A stretch of DNA of 32,111 nt from Acidobacteria bacterium 28-1. Lineage in GTDB: Bacteria > Acidobacteriota > Blastocatellia > Pyrinomonadales > Pyrinomonadaceae. Shown here piece by piece: positions 22,548-30,266 of the stretch. Position numbers and translations under genes: made by a program. The stretch is from contig MWYZ01000106.1 in NCBI GenBank assembly GCA_002050365.1, forward strand, positions 1 to 32,111, read 5' to 3'. Position 1 is the first letter of the stretch; every line of letters begins with the position of its first letter. A model generated the notes under the pieces. The model saw only the letters and a program-made list of their open reading frames with translations, ran no database searches and was not told the DNA's origin.

Positions 22548-24845
22548 ATGAAAAAGATAAAACTTACAACAACGCGGCTTTTCATCATTTTATTATTTTG
22601 CGTTTCAATAACAATTCAAACGTCAGCCGCGCCGGGCGACCTTGACCCATCGTTTGGCAGCGGTGGAAGAGTGACATCTACGGATTTTGGTGGTAATGCG
22701 ATAGCGATTCAATCGGACGGCAAGATTGTCGTCGCCGGAACTCTCTTTTCCTCAAACGGCGGCTTTGGACGCTTTGCAATGGTTCGTTATCAAGGACGGA
22801 CGGAATCTAGTTTCACAGTTACCAGAAGCGACGACCGCAACAATGCGACTTGCGTATCGGGCGATTGCTCTCTGCGCGAAGCCGTCAACGCGGCAAACGC
22901 TTCGGCGACCGACGACACGATTAACTTTGCGTCGGGTTTAACGACTATCACGCTCACCAATGAAATTATCATCAACAATGCCGGAACATTAACTATCAAT
23001 GGCACGGGCGCAGATGTTTTGACAATTGACGGCGGCGCGGGAACAAACCGCATCTTTTACACAAATCGAGCAACCGTCACGATTTCGGGTGTCACCTTGA
23101 CGGGCGGTAACGGAATTGGCGGCGGCGGAGTTTATAGCGGAATTGGCGGAGCGGTTTTCGTCCAAGGAGGCTTTCTGACTCTTGACGGTGTTCAAGTTAC
23201 AGGTAACTCGGTGAATCGATCAGGCGGCGGCGTGGCTTTCGGCGGCGGCGACAGCGGACCTGTCCTCCCAGGTACAAATCGCATCATCAACTCAAATATT
23301 TCCGGTAACAACGCCGCCGCAAATGGCGGCGGCATTTGGGCTAACGCACCGCTGACAATCGTTAACTCGACCATCTCAGGTAACAGGGCAACGGTCTTAG
23401 CTGGCGGCTATGACAATGAAGGTCCGGAGGCGATAGTCGTCAACTCGACCATATCGGGTAACACGGCATCGTACGGCGGCGGCTTTCTCACCTACGTAGG
23501 CTACGCAACGCTGCGTAATGTAACCATTACCAATAACACCGCACAACGGGGCGGCGGCATTTATCAAGTCTCCGACTACGACTATGAAGAAAATCCTCCA
23601 CGTCCATATCCAGCTACGCTCAATTTGGGCAATACGATTGTCGCAGGCAATACCGCAACTACTGGTATCGCGCCCGAAATTTACATTCAGTTTGCGATTT
23701 CCATAATCACATCGGCGGGCGGCAATCTGGTCGGCGATTCGCCGGGCGATTCGACTAACACCGGAGATGTTGCCATAGCCTACCAGCCGACAGACATTCG
23801 AGATACCAATCCAATGCTCGGCGCGCTCGTTAATAACGGCGGTTTAACTCGGACCCACGCGCTGCTGGCGGGAAGTCCGGCAATTGATAGAGGAATCAAC
23901 GCTTTAGTCAGCCCGCTTGCGTCTGTCTTTGACCAGCGCGGAACAGGCTTTGCGCGGATTCGTGACGGAAACGGCGACGGCACGGCGACCGTGGACATCG
24001 GCGCGTTTGAAGTCCAATCGAGCGCGACAGCCTCCAGACCAACGCCCTTTGACTTTGACGGCGACGGTAAAGCAGACGTAAGTGTTTTTAGACCCGCAAA
24101 CGGAGCGTGGTATTTGCAGCAATCAGCCAACGGTTTTAGCGGTGTTCAATTCGGCTTCGGCACGGACAAACTCACGCCCGCCGATTATGACGGCGACGGT
24201 AAATCCGACATCGCCGTTTATCGCTCAGGCATCTGGTATCTGCAAAGAAGCCAATTAGGTTTTCTGGGATTCGCTTTCGGTTCGGGAGAGGACGTTCCGC
24301 AACCGGCTGATTTCGACGGCGACGGACGAGCCGAAATTGCCGTCTGGCGACCATCAAACGGAACTTGGTATGTCTTTAATCTGGCAACCAATCAGTTTAT
24401 TTCCTTCCAATTCGGAGCAGGCACGGACAAACCGATTGTCGGAGATTATGACGGCGACGGACTGGCTGATTATGCAGTATTCCGCCCATCGAACGGGACT
24501 TGGTACATTCAGCGAAGCACCGCCGGATATAAGGAAATACAGTTCGGCAACAGCAGCGACAAACTCGTTCCGGCGGATTACGACGGCGATGGTAAAACCG
24601 ATGTCGCTGTCTTCAGACCATCAGAGGGAAATTGGTATGTTCAGCGCAGTGCCTCAGGCAGTTTGCAGGTCGTCAGTTGGGGCTTGGCAAGCGACTCACC
24701 CGTGCCTGCCGACTACGACGGCGACGGCAAAGCTGATATTGCCGTTTATCGCGACGGAATCTGGTATATCCGGCAATCTACGAGCGGAATCAACAGCACT
24801 TACTTCGGTTCAAGCGGCGACGTGCCGACGAATCAAGTTCAATAG
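22548..24845 (+). CDS. secreted beta-helix protein with VCBS/FG-GAP repeats
   Basis: A 765-residue exported protein starting at ATG 22548, with AGGAAGGA upstream. After a signal peptide ending ...TSAAPG there is a single delta-60-type unit (LDPSFGSGGRVT ... IQSDGKIVVAG). CVSGDCSLREAVNAAN then begins a right-handed parallel beta-helix with repeated TISGNxA and glycine-rich turns (to about residue 490). The last ~270 residues are about six VCBS/FG-GAP blades with the calcium-binding pattern FDGDGKADVSVFRP...WYLQ. It is a cell-surface or released structural/adhesion-type protein; the exact role is unknown. It is divergent from the propeller regulator and is followed by the haloperoxidase-like gene after 66 bases. 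Confidence 0.85.
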   Translation: MKKIKLTTTRLFIILLFCVSITIQTSAAPGDLDPSFGSGGRVTSTDFGGNAIAIQSDGKIVVAGTLFSSNGGFGRFAMVRYQGRTESSFTVTRSDDRNNATCVSGDCSLREAVNAANASATDDTINFASGLTTITLTNEIIINNAGTLTINGTGADVLTIDGGAGTNRIFYTNRATVTISGVTLTGGNGIGGGGVYSGIGGAVFVQGGFLTLDGVQVTGNSVNRSGGGVAFGGGDSGPVLPGTNRIINSNISGNNAAANGGGIWANAPLTIVNSTISGNRATVLAGGYDNEGPEAIVVNSTISGNTASYGGGFLTYVGYATLRNVTITNNTAQRGGGIYQVSDYDYEENPPRPYPATLNLGNTIVAGNTATTGIAPEIYIQFAISIITSAGGNLVGDSPGDSTNTGDVAIAYQPTDIRDTNPMLGALVNNGGLTRTHALLAGSPAIDRGINALVSPLASVFDQRGTGFARIRDGNGDGTATVDIGAFEVQSSATASRPTPFDFDGDGKADVSVFRPANGAWYLQQSANGFSGVQFGFGTDKLTPADYDGDGKSDIAVYRSGIWYLQRSQLGFLGFAFGSGEDVPQPADFDGDGRAEIAVWRPSNGTWYVFNLATNQFISFQFGAGTDKPIVGDYDGDGLADYAVFRPSNGTWYIQRSTAGYKEIQFGNSSDKLVPADYDGDGKTDVAVFRPSEGNWYVQRSASGSLQVVSWGLASDSPVPADYDGDGKADIAVYRDGIWYIRQSTSGINSTYFGSSGDVPTNQVQ

Positions 24846-24911
24846 ATTGAGAAATCAATTATCACAAATATGACCGGCGTTCGATAACTAACGCCAATAA
24901 GGAGAAAACTT

Positions 24912-26222
24912 ATGAAAAGCAAAAAACTGTCACTATTTATCACCACTGTGTTTTTGTTGTGCGCCGCGCTGATGGCAAATGCACAGGACATTAAGGAGCA
25001 GAACACCGAGCCGAACGAAGACGTGATTTTGCAATGGAATCGCGTTCTCGGACAAACCCTTCAAATTCCGAACGCGCAGCCGCCAACGATTTTGCCCGTG
25101 CGAAGTTTTGCGATGATGCACCTGGCGATGTTCGATGCCGTCAATTCGATTGATGGCAGTTACACGCCTTATTTAACCGAGGTGCGCGGAACTCGCAACG
25201 CTTCCATAAGAGCCGCCGCCGCCCAAGCCGCGCACGACGTTCTGGCAAGTCTGTATCCGAATCAGCAGGCAATTTTTGATACTGAATTGGCAAACTCGCT
25301 TATCGGAATTTCGCCCCTGCAAGCGATGCGCGGTAAAGCTATCGGTCACACCGTCGCGCATAGAATGCTGACAAATCGCGCCAACGACGGTTGGAGCGCG
25401 CCGTGGACGCCTTACATTTTGCCGCCGACTCCGGGCAATTGGCAGGAGTTGTTCCAAGGTCCGTACCCGGGCTTCGCCGTTTTCACAAATTTTCCGGGCG
25501 TAACGCCGTTTGCTTTAAGGCAAAGCACGCAGTTTCTGCCCGCGCCGCCGCCCGCTTTGTCGAGCGCGGAATACGCTGCCTCTTTTAACGAAGTCAAACA
25601 ACTCGGCGCGGTAAACAGCACGACGCGCACCGCCGACCAGACTTTGACCGCCGGGCTGTGGGCAAATCCGCCGGTCAGCGACGGCTTGATGTTTAATGTC
25701 GTCCGCACGACAACTCTCGCCCGCAACAATTCGACGGTGGAAAACGCTCGTCTTTTCGCGCTGGTTTTTATGGCTTTCCACGACGCGCTCGAAACGACTT
25801 TCACAAGCCAATACACTTACGGTTTGTGGCGACCTGTAACGGCGATTCGACGCGCCAATGAAGACGGCAACCCCGACACTGCGCCCGATGCCAATTGGGA
25901 ATCGCTGCTGGGTCCTCAGGGAACGCCGCCGCATCCGTCCTATGCCTCAAACGCTTCATCGGCGAGTGCATCTTTGGCAACGACGCTCGCGCTCTTTTAC
26001 GAACGCGACGACGTGCAATTCCAGATAAATTTCGGCGGCTCTCCTAATCTCATTCGGAATTACCGGAGCTTTTCGGCATTAACCGACGAAGTTGCCCGCA
26101 GCCGCGTTTATGGCGGAGTACATTTCCCGTTTGACATCGCCGCCGGACAATCCGTCGGACGCAGTGTGGGGAATTATGTGTTTCTCAATTATCTGACACC
26201 GCGTCGCTGCAATTTGAATTAA
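24912..26222 (+). CDS. vanadium-haloperoxidase-like/PAP2-superfamily exported protein
   Basis: A 436-residue exported protein with a signal peptide of about 24 residues (ALMANAQ). It belongs to the vanadium-dependent haloperoxidase branch of the PAP2 superfamily. It has the RPVTAIR arginine motif, the PPHPSYASN motif (339-347) and the vanadate-ligand histidine H404 in SRVYGGVHFPFDIAAG. In the classical enzyme the middle motif reads S-G-H and its His is the acid-base catalyst; here it is S346-N-A348, so this His is missing. Peroxidase activity is thus uncertain and a phosphatase or other role is possible. AGGAG precedes the ATG. It may be co-transcribed with the beta-helix gene and ends at a strong terminator. 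Confidence 0.82.
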   Translation: MKSKKLSLFITTVFLLCAALMANAQDIKEQNTEPNEDVILQWNRVLGQTLQIPNAQPPTILPVRSFAMMHLAMFDAVNSIDGSYTPYLTEVRGTRNASIRAAAAQAAHDVLASLYPNQQAIFDTELANSLIGISPLQAMRGKAIGHTVAHRMLTNRANDGWSAPWTPYILPPTPGNWQELFQGPYPGFAVFTNFPGVTPFALRQSTQFLPAPPPALSSAEYAASFNEVKQLGAVNSTTRTADQTLTAGLWANPPVSDGLMFNVVRTTTLARNNSTVENARLFALVFMAFHDALETTFTSQYTYGLWRPVTAIRRANEDGNPDTAPDANWESLLGPQGTPPHPSYASNASSASASLATTLALFYERDDVQFQINFGGSPNLIRNYRSFSALTDEVARSRVYGGVHFPFDIAAGQSVGRSVGNYVFLNYLTPRRCNLN

Positions 26223-26244
26223 CAAAAATGAAATTTCAATTAAT

Positions 26245-26280
26245 GGATAGACGCAAAATAAATCTGCGTCTATCCGTTTT
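26245..26280 (+). terminator. intrinsic terminator after the haloperoxidase-like gene
   Basis: GGATAGACGCA (26245-26255) and TGCGTCTATCC (26265-26275) form a perfect 11-bp stem with a 9-base loop, followed by GTTTTT. It overlaps the stop codon of the convergent decarboxylase gene, so the hairpin ends plus-strand transcripts. Confidence 0.85.
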
Positions 26281-27298
26281 TATCTGTGACTTCAAAAATT
26301 TCTTTTTTCAAATTCAGCCACGACAAAGCCGCGTCGTGAAGGAGTTTCGCCTTCGTTTCGCCGTCAAAGCCGCAAGATTCAATCAATTTTCCGGGTTCGG
26401 GTTCGCCAAGCGGAAACGGATAATCAGTTCCCAAAGCAACTTTGTCCGCGCCGACTATTTTAACTAAATAATCGAGCATCGCAGGTTCGTGAACGAGCGA
26501 ATCGAGCCAGAATTTTCCCAAGTAATTTCGCGGATTAAGGGGATTATCAACGGCAACTAAATCAGGACGCATTTCAAAACCGTGTTCGATTCGCCCGATT
26601 GTCGCGGGAAACGAGCCGCCGCCGTGCGCGAAACAAATTCGTAGATTTTTACATTTTTCCAACACACCCGAAAAAATCAGCGAGCAAATCGCCCGCGAAG
26701 TTTCAGCGGGCATTCCGACCAGCCACGGCAGCCAGTATTTTTGCATCTCGGCTTCGCCCATCATTTCCCAAGGGTGAACAAAAACAGCCATTCCAAGGTT
26801 TTCACACGCCGTAAAAAAATCGAAAAATTGCGGCTCGCCCAGATTTAATTGATTGACGTTTGTGCCGATTTGCACGCCGACCAAACCGATTTGCTTGCAT
26901 CGTTCTAATTCTTGAATTGCAAGCGTTGTGTCTTGCATCGGCACAGTTCCCAAACCGATGAATCGTTTCGGAAATTTTGCGACGATTTCGGCAATCCCAT
27001 CGTTCAGAAACTTCGAGATTTCCGCGCCATCGTGCGGCTTTGCCCAATAGCTGAACATCACGGGAACGGTTGACAGAACCTGAACATTCACGCCGACCGA
27101 ATCGCATTCTCCGATTCTTCGTTCCGCGCTCCAAATATTATCTTCGACTTCGCGGAAAAACTTTCCGTCGTCTTTCAACATTCGGGCGCAGCACGATTTG
27201 TGATGTTCAAGCCGAATAAATCCGCCGTAGCCGAATCGCCCTTTCCAGTCGGGAATTTCTCTGGGCAAAATATGCGTGTGAATATCAATTTTTAACAT
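26270..27298 (-). CDS. nbaD: 2-amino-3-carboxymuconate-6-semialdehyde decarboxylase
   Basis: A 342-residue zinc amidohydrolase of the ACMSD family. It decarboxylates the unstable ring-opened product of 3-hydroxyanthranilate oxidation to 2-aminomuconate semialdehyde, steering flux away from quinolinate/NAD. Metal residues are visible as H7-T-H9 in IDIHTHILP, the His in VFVHPWEM, and the Asp in ALGTDYPFPLGE; FAHGGGSFPATIGR is also typical. Length matches the family. The gene stands alone on the minus strand, several kilobases from the dioxygenase that makes its substrate, but within the same cluster. Confidence 0.9.
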   Translation of the reverse strand: MLKIDIHTHILPREIPDWKGRFGYGGFIRLEHHKSCCARMLKDDGKFFREVEDNIWSAERRIGECDSVGVNVQVLSTVPVMFSYWAKPHDGAEISKFLNDGIAEIVAKFPKRFIGLGTVPMQDTTLAIQELERCKQIGLVGVQIGTNVNQLNLGEPQFFDFFTACENLGMAVFVHPWEMMGEAEMQKYWLPWLVGMPAETSRAICSLIFSGVLEKCKNLRICFAHGGGSFPATIGRIEHGFEMRPDLVAVDNPLNPRNYLGKFWLDSLVHEPAMLDYLVKIVGADKVALGTDYPFPLGEPEPGKLIESCGFDGETKAKLLHDAALSWLNLKKEIFEVTDKNG

Positions 27299-27414
27299 TC
27301 GGTTTATTTTAACCGAAACGATTTATTTTCCTAATTGCAGACAAAAAAACGGTCAAAACGGCAGCATCCGAAAATATCGCTTTTAAGTTTTTTCTTTTGA
27401 AAGGTTTATTTATA

Positions 27415-27444
27415 TTGACAACTTATTTTCCAAACACATATTTT
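27415..27444 (+). promoter_or_regulatory. promoter of the M23 peptidase gene
   Basis: TTGACA (27415-27420), an 18-base spacer and TATTTT (27439-27444) lie about 80 bases before the GTG start. The -35 is perfect and the -10 is a 4/6 match. Confidence 0.45.
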
Positions 27445-27526
27445 ACGGAACAATTTTTGGGCAATGCTCGTTTGCCTCTCTGATTTTACTTTCTAAAATT
27501 TCAAACAAACAGGAGTCAATAAATTT

Positions 27527-28654
27527 GTGTTCTTTTTATTTTCATTTTTTCTCGCTTTCCTTCTGCCGAATGGCGATAACAATCAAGCCGCCGTCGTCAC
27601 CGTCGTCGCCAAGCCCGCAAACATCTACATCGAGCGCAGCGATGCGGGGCAACATCTGAACTTCGACTTTATTCTGAAAAATCAATCGGACGAAAAACTG
27701 ATTATTAACAAAGTCGAACTTTCCGTTTATGACGAAGCGGGAAAATTAGCGCGTCGTGAATTCTACGACGAATACGGGCGCAATTCTTTAGAACTCACCG
27801 CCACACCGAAAATCGAAAAGCAAAGCCAGACGATTTTCTACAATCCATTTCATACTTTCGCCGCCGATGTGCCGCTTAAAAAACTGCATTACGAATTTTC
27901 ATTCAGCAGTGAAGACCGCAAACGATATTTTAAAACGGAGATAGACGTTGCGCCCCTTTTTTATGAAACGAAAACCGATTTGATTCTGCCCGTGCGCGGC
28001 AGAGTTCTCATTTGGGACGGACACGATTACAACTCGCATCATCGCCGCTTCGATTACACTCAGGAGAATTTCGTCAAGAGCGGCTACAAAACCAATTTTC
28101 AGCGTTACGGTTACGATTTCGTGATTGTTGACGAGCAAGGTTTGAATTACAAAGGCGAGCGGCGCGTCAACGACGATTGGTATCAAGCCCGACCGGACAA
28201 GATGGAGGATTATTACAGTTTCGGCGCGCCCGTTTACGCGGCGGGCGCGGGGCGCGTCGCCTTTGTGCAGGACGGAAAGGCGGACGACCGCAAATTTAAT
28301 CCGGCTGATTTAGCGGCGGACGAACGCGCCTACGCCGGAAATTACATCGTCATTGACCATCTCAACGGCGAGTTCAGTTGGTTCGGTCATATCAAACAGG
28401 GAAGCTCGCGCGTCAAAGTCGGGCAGACGGTTAAACAAGGCGACGTTATCGCGGCAATCGGCGCAGCAGGCTCATCTTTGTTTCCGCATTTGCATTACGA
28501 ACTCCGCAACGGCGGCGGCGCAAAAGAAGTCGAAGGCTTACCGTCATATTTTACAAATTTCAAGCGTCTTCTCGGCTCGCGCACTGTCAACGTCAAAAAA
28601 GGTCAGGTTGACACGGGCGACATTGTAGATTGGCAAGATTCGGGAAAGAAATAA
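27527..28654 (+). CDS. exported M23-family metallopeptidase
   Basis: A 375-residue protein starting at GTG 27527, with AGGAG 11 bases upstream. An N-terminal hydrophobic signal is followed by a beta-sandwich-like region (to about 145). The peptidase M23 (lysostaphin-type) domain follows: HHRRFDY (171-177), YGYDF with D197, H288 in WFGHIKQGS, and the H321-L-H323 zinc motif in PHLHYELRNGG. Such enzymes cut peptidoglycan cross-links in the periplasm. The first ligand motif is unusual (RYGYDF where HxGxDF is common), but both downstream histidine motifs are intact. It is monocistronic and followed by a long hairpin. Confidence 0.85.
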   Translation: MFFLFSFFLAFLLPNGDNNQAAVVTVVAKPANIYIERSDAGQHLNFDFILKNQSDEKLIINKVELSVYDEAGKLARREFYDEYGRNSLELTATPKIEKQSQTIFYNPFHTFAADVPLKKLHYEFSFSSEDRKRYFKTEIDVAPLFYETKTDLILPVRGRVLIWDGHDYNSHHRRFDYTQENFVKSGYKTNFQRYGYDFVIVDEQGLNYKGERRVNDDWYQARPDKMEDYYSFGAPVYAAGAGRVAFVQDGKADDRKFNPADLAADERAYAGNYIVIDHLNGEFSWFGHIKQGSSRVKVGQTVKQGDVIAAIGAAGSSLFPHLHYELRNGGGAKEVEGLPSYFTNFKRLLGSRTVNVKKGQVDTGDIVDWQDSGKK

Positions 28655-28662
28655 ATTAGGTT

Positions 28663-28725
28663 TGTGTCGGTAGCCCGACCGTCAGGGAGGGCTTAGAGCG
28701 TAAAGCCCGTTGGGCTACTGACACA
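28663..28725. repeat. long imperfect hairpin, REP-like and possibly terminating
   Basis: TGTGTCGGTAGCCCGAC (28663-28679) pairs with GTTGGGCTACTGACACA (28709-28725) over 17 positions, two of them G-U in RNA. Inside, GGGCTT (28689-28694) pairs with AAGCCC (28703-28708). It lies between convergent genes (M23 peptidase and the small basic protein), where it could stop transcripts from the left. The nested, GC-rich form resembles repetitive extragenic palindromes. Confidence 0.6.
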
Positions 28726-28801
28726 CCTTTCTGTCTTAATTAAAATCTAGTTCTGTCAGGATATTTAAGCGTAACTTGAAAAGCAATCGTAATTTGTTTG
28801 T

Positions 28802-28963
28802 TCATTTTTTAATTTCGGATTTTGCGTCCGTTTGTTTATTCTTTTCCGCTTTTTCGTCTGAAATTTTTTTCGCTTTCATCAACGACAGACAAAGCTCTCG
28901 CAGTTGGTCAACCGTTTTCAACCGCCGCAAAATCGCTGTTTCGGACATATCAACTTTCTTCAT
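28802..28963 (-). CDS. small lysine-rich protein, third gene of a cassette
   Basis: A 53-residue basic protein from ATG 28963 (GAGAGG 7 bases upstream) to TGA 28802. It begins MKKVDMSETAILRRLKTVDQ, continues LRELCLSLMKAKKI and ends in a charged tail rich in Lys, Glu and Asp. The start overlaps the stop of the nucleotidyltransferase-fold gene by 14 bases, indicating translational coupling. A later ATG at 28948 is possible but has a weaker ribosome site. Helical and charged, it could be a partner or antitoxin of its neighbour; the function is unknown. Confidence 0.6.
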   Translation of the reverse strand: MKKVDMSETAILRRLKTVDQLRELCLSLMKAKKISDEKAEKNKQTDAKSEIKK

Positions 28964-29408
28964 TTTCCAACCTCTCAATATCCGCCAAATCCTGCGGTCT
29001 GCCCGCCAGCCGTTTCATTTTTATCAAACCTGTTTGAGAAACGACCCAAAGTTGACTTCCCAAAAAATCAATCGTTTCCCGCGCTTCCCAAACGTCCTGA
29101 ACCTGCGGAGTAACAATCACTAAATCAAGCGAAAGCACTTCGCCGTTGTCGTCAATTTTGGAAACGCGTCGAATCTCGACGGCTCTTTCCTTGAATGAAA
29201 TATCAAACTCGCGAATATCAAAACCTTTTTCTGCGCCGATTTTATATGCTTTTTCGAGCGATTCAGATTGAATTAAAATATCAATATCCAAAGTTGCCCG
29301 CGCAAATCCGTGAATCGCCAAAGCCAAACCGCCGCAAACCGCGTATTCGATTTCGGTTTCGTTCAGTGCGGAAATCAACGCATCAAGTTCTTCTAAAAGC
29401 GTCGCCAT
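28950..29408 (-). CDS. nucleotidyltransferase-fold protein
   Basis: A 152-residue protein of the nucleotidyltransferase superfamily near the AbiEii/DUF6036 groups. It has the fold pattern CGGLALAIHGFARATLDIDIL (split GG motif, then D-I-D), followed by EKAYKIGAEKGFDI. A late acidic strand is LSLDLVIVTPQ, and LIKMKRLAGRPQDLADIERLE is the C-terminal helix typical of this group. Relatives include toxin NTases and their partners. It sits between a zinc-ribbon gene (4-base spacing) and a coupled small basic gene, suggesting a three-gene unit. Whether it transfers nucleotides is unknown. Confidence 0.72.
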   Translation of the reverse strand: MATLLEELDALISALNETEIEYAVCGGLALAIHGFARATLDIDILIQSESLEKAYKIGAEKGFDIREFDISFKERAVEIRRVSKIDDNGEVLSLDLVIVTPQVQDVWEARETIDFLGSQLWVVSQTGLIKMKRLAGRPQDLADIERLENEES

Positions 29409-29411
29409 TTT

Positions 29412-29648
29412 TTAGATTGGTCTTTGAAGTTCATACTCGAATCCAGTAAATTCCTGTTCGTCAAACACTTCAGTTATTCGCTTTTTACTAAAAACTTCAA
29501 AACCTTCTTCAATCAATTTGTGAAGATTTTCTTCATCTTTCCTATCAAAAACTCTTACATCTCTGTGTTCGACACCTATTGCGCCACAACTTTTACAAGG
29601 AATTGACGAATCAGCAATTCCTAAATTACAGTTTGCACATTTAAACAT
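29412..29648 (-). CDS. small zinc-ribbon protein, first gene of a cassette
   Basis: A 78-residue protein starting at ATG 29648, with GGAGG 8 bases upstream. A zinc knuckle pair, CANC and CKSC (MFKCANCNLGIADS, then IPCKSCGAIG), is followed by an acidic helix-rich tail (RKDEENLHKLIEEGFEVFSKK). This resembles DNA-binding zinc-ribbon antitoxin-like proteins only in layout. It is directly followed by the nucleotidyltransferase-fold gene. A perfect palindrome upstream may be its operator. Confidence 0.62.
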   Translation of the reverse strand: MFKCANCNLGIADSSIPCKSCGAIGVEHRDVRVFDRKDEENLHKLIEEGFEVFSKKRITEVFDEQEFTGFEYELQRPI

Positions 29649-29682
29649 TATTATTTCCTCCAATGACAACTAAAAATATAAA

Positions 29683-29700
29683 ATAGAATACCTATTCTAT
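29683..29700. promoter_or_regulatory. 18-bp perfect palindrome upstream of the cassette
   Basis: ATAGAATA (29683-29690) and TATTCTAT (29693-29700) flank CC. It lies about 35 bases before the zinc-ribbon start, at promoter distance, and is the kind of site an autoregulating small protein binds. Confidence 0.55.
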
Positions 29701-29726
29701 ACTTTCTGAATACGGTTGTTTTTGGC

Positions 29727-30242
29727 TCAACTTGGAGGCTGCATCACCGCGCCGCAATTTTTGCACGTTCGCATTTCTTCGCTCGCGTAAAAGCGTTTGA
29801 AAACGCCCTGAAATTGCGTCGTGATGTCTTCGAGTTCAAAGTATTCTTCATACAATTTCTCGTTGCAGTTTTCGCAAAACCATAGCAAACCGTCGCGCTC
29901 GCCATCGCGCCGTTTGCGTTCAATCACCATCCCGATGGTGTTCGCGCCGCGAACGGGATTGTGCGGAACGCGCGGCGGGAGCAGAAACATTTCACCTTCA
30001 CGAATCGGAACATCTACTGCTTTTCCATCTTCCTGAATTTTAACGAGAATATCGCCTTCGAGTTGATAGAAAAATTCCTCGCCTTCATCGTAATGATAAT
30101 CTTTGCGCGAATTTGGTCCGCCGACGACCATCACTATAAAATCTTCCGCGTCGTAAGCGCATTGATTTCCGACCGGCGGTTTTAAGAGATGACGATGCTC
30201 GTCAATCCATTGTTTGAAATTAAAAGGTTTTCTGATAGACAT
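29727..30242 (-). CDS. nbaC: 3-hydroxyanthranilate 3,4-dioxygenase
   Basis: A 171-residue cupin extradiol dioxygenase opening 3-hydroxyanthranilate to 2-amino-3-carboxymuconate semialdehyde. The iron ligands are H50, E56 (YHYDEGEEFFYQ) and H94 (PRVPHNPVR), and substrate-binding arginines R46 and R98 match the family. A second rubredoxin-like metal site is formed by C123, C126 (CENC) and C160, C163 (CKNCG), as in bacterial enzymes. Length is typical. It is co-directional with the serine hydrolase gene 24 bases upstream. Its product is the substrate of the decarboxylase at 26270-27298. Confidence 0.95.
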   Translation of the reverse strand: MSIRKPFNFKQWIDEHRHLLKPPVGNQCAYDAEDFIVMVVGGPNSRKDYHYDEGEEFFYQLEGDILVKIQEDGKAVDVPIREGEMFLLPPRVPHNPVRGANTIGMVIERKRRDGERDGLLWFCENCNEKLYEEYFELEDITTQFQGVFKRFYASEEMRTCKNCGAVMQPPS

Positions 30243-30266
30243 AATTCATTGTTCTCACTATTTATT

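Noticed and set aside
23100..23560. Repeated GGCGGCGGC and ATCTCAGGTAAC-type units resembling a repeat array
   Set aside because: They encode glycine-rich turns and TISGN repeats of the beta-helix protein; spacing and variation do not fit CRISPR.
28776..29123. 115-codon plus-strand frame opposite the nucleotidyltransferase cassette
   Set aside because: Antisense to two better-supported minus-strand genes with ribosome sites; amino-acid composition is poor.
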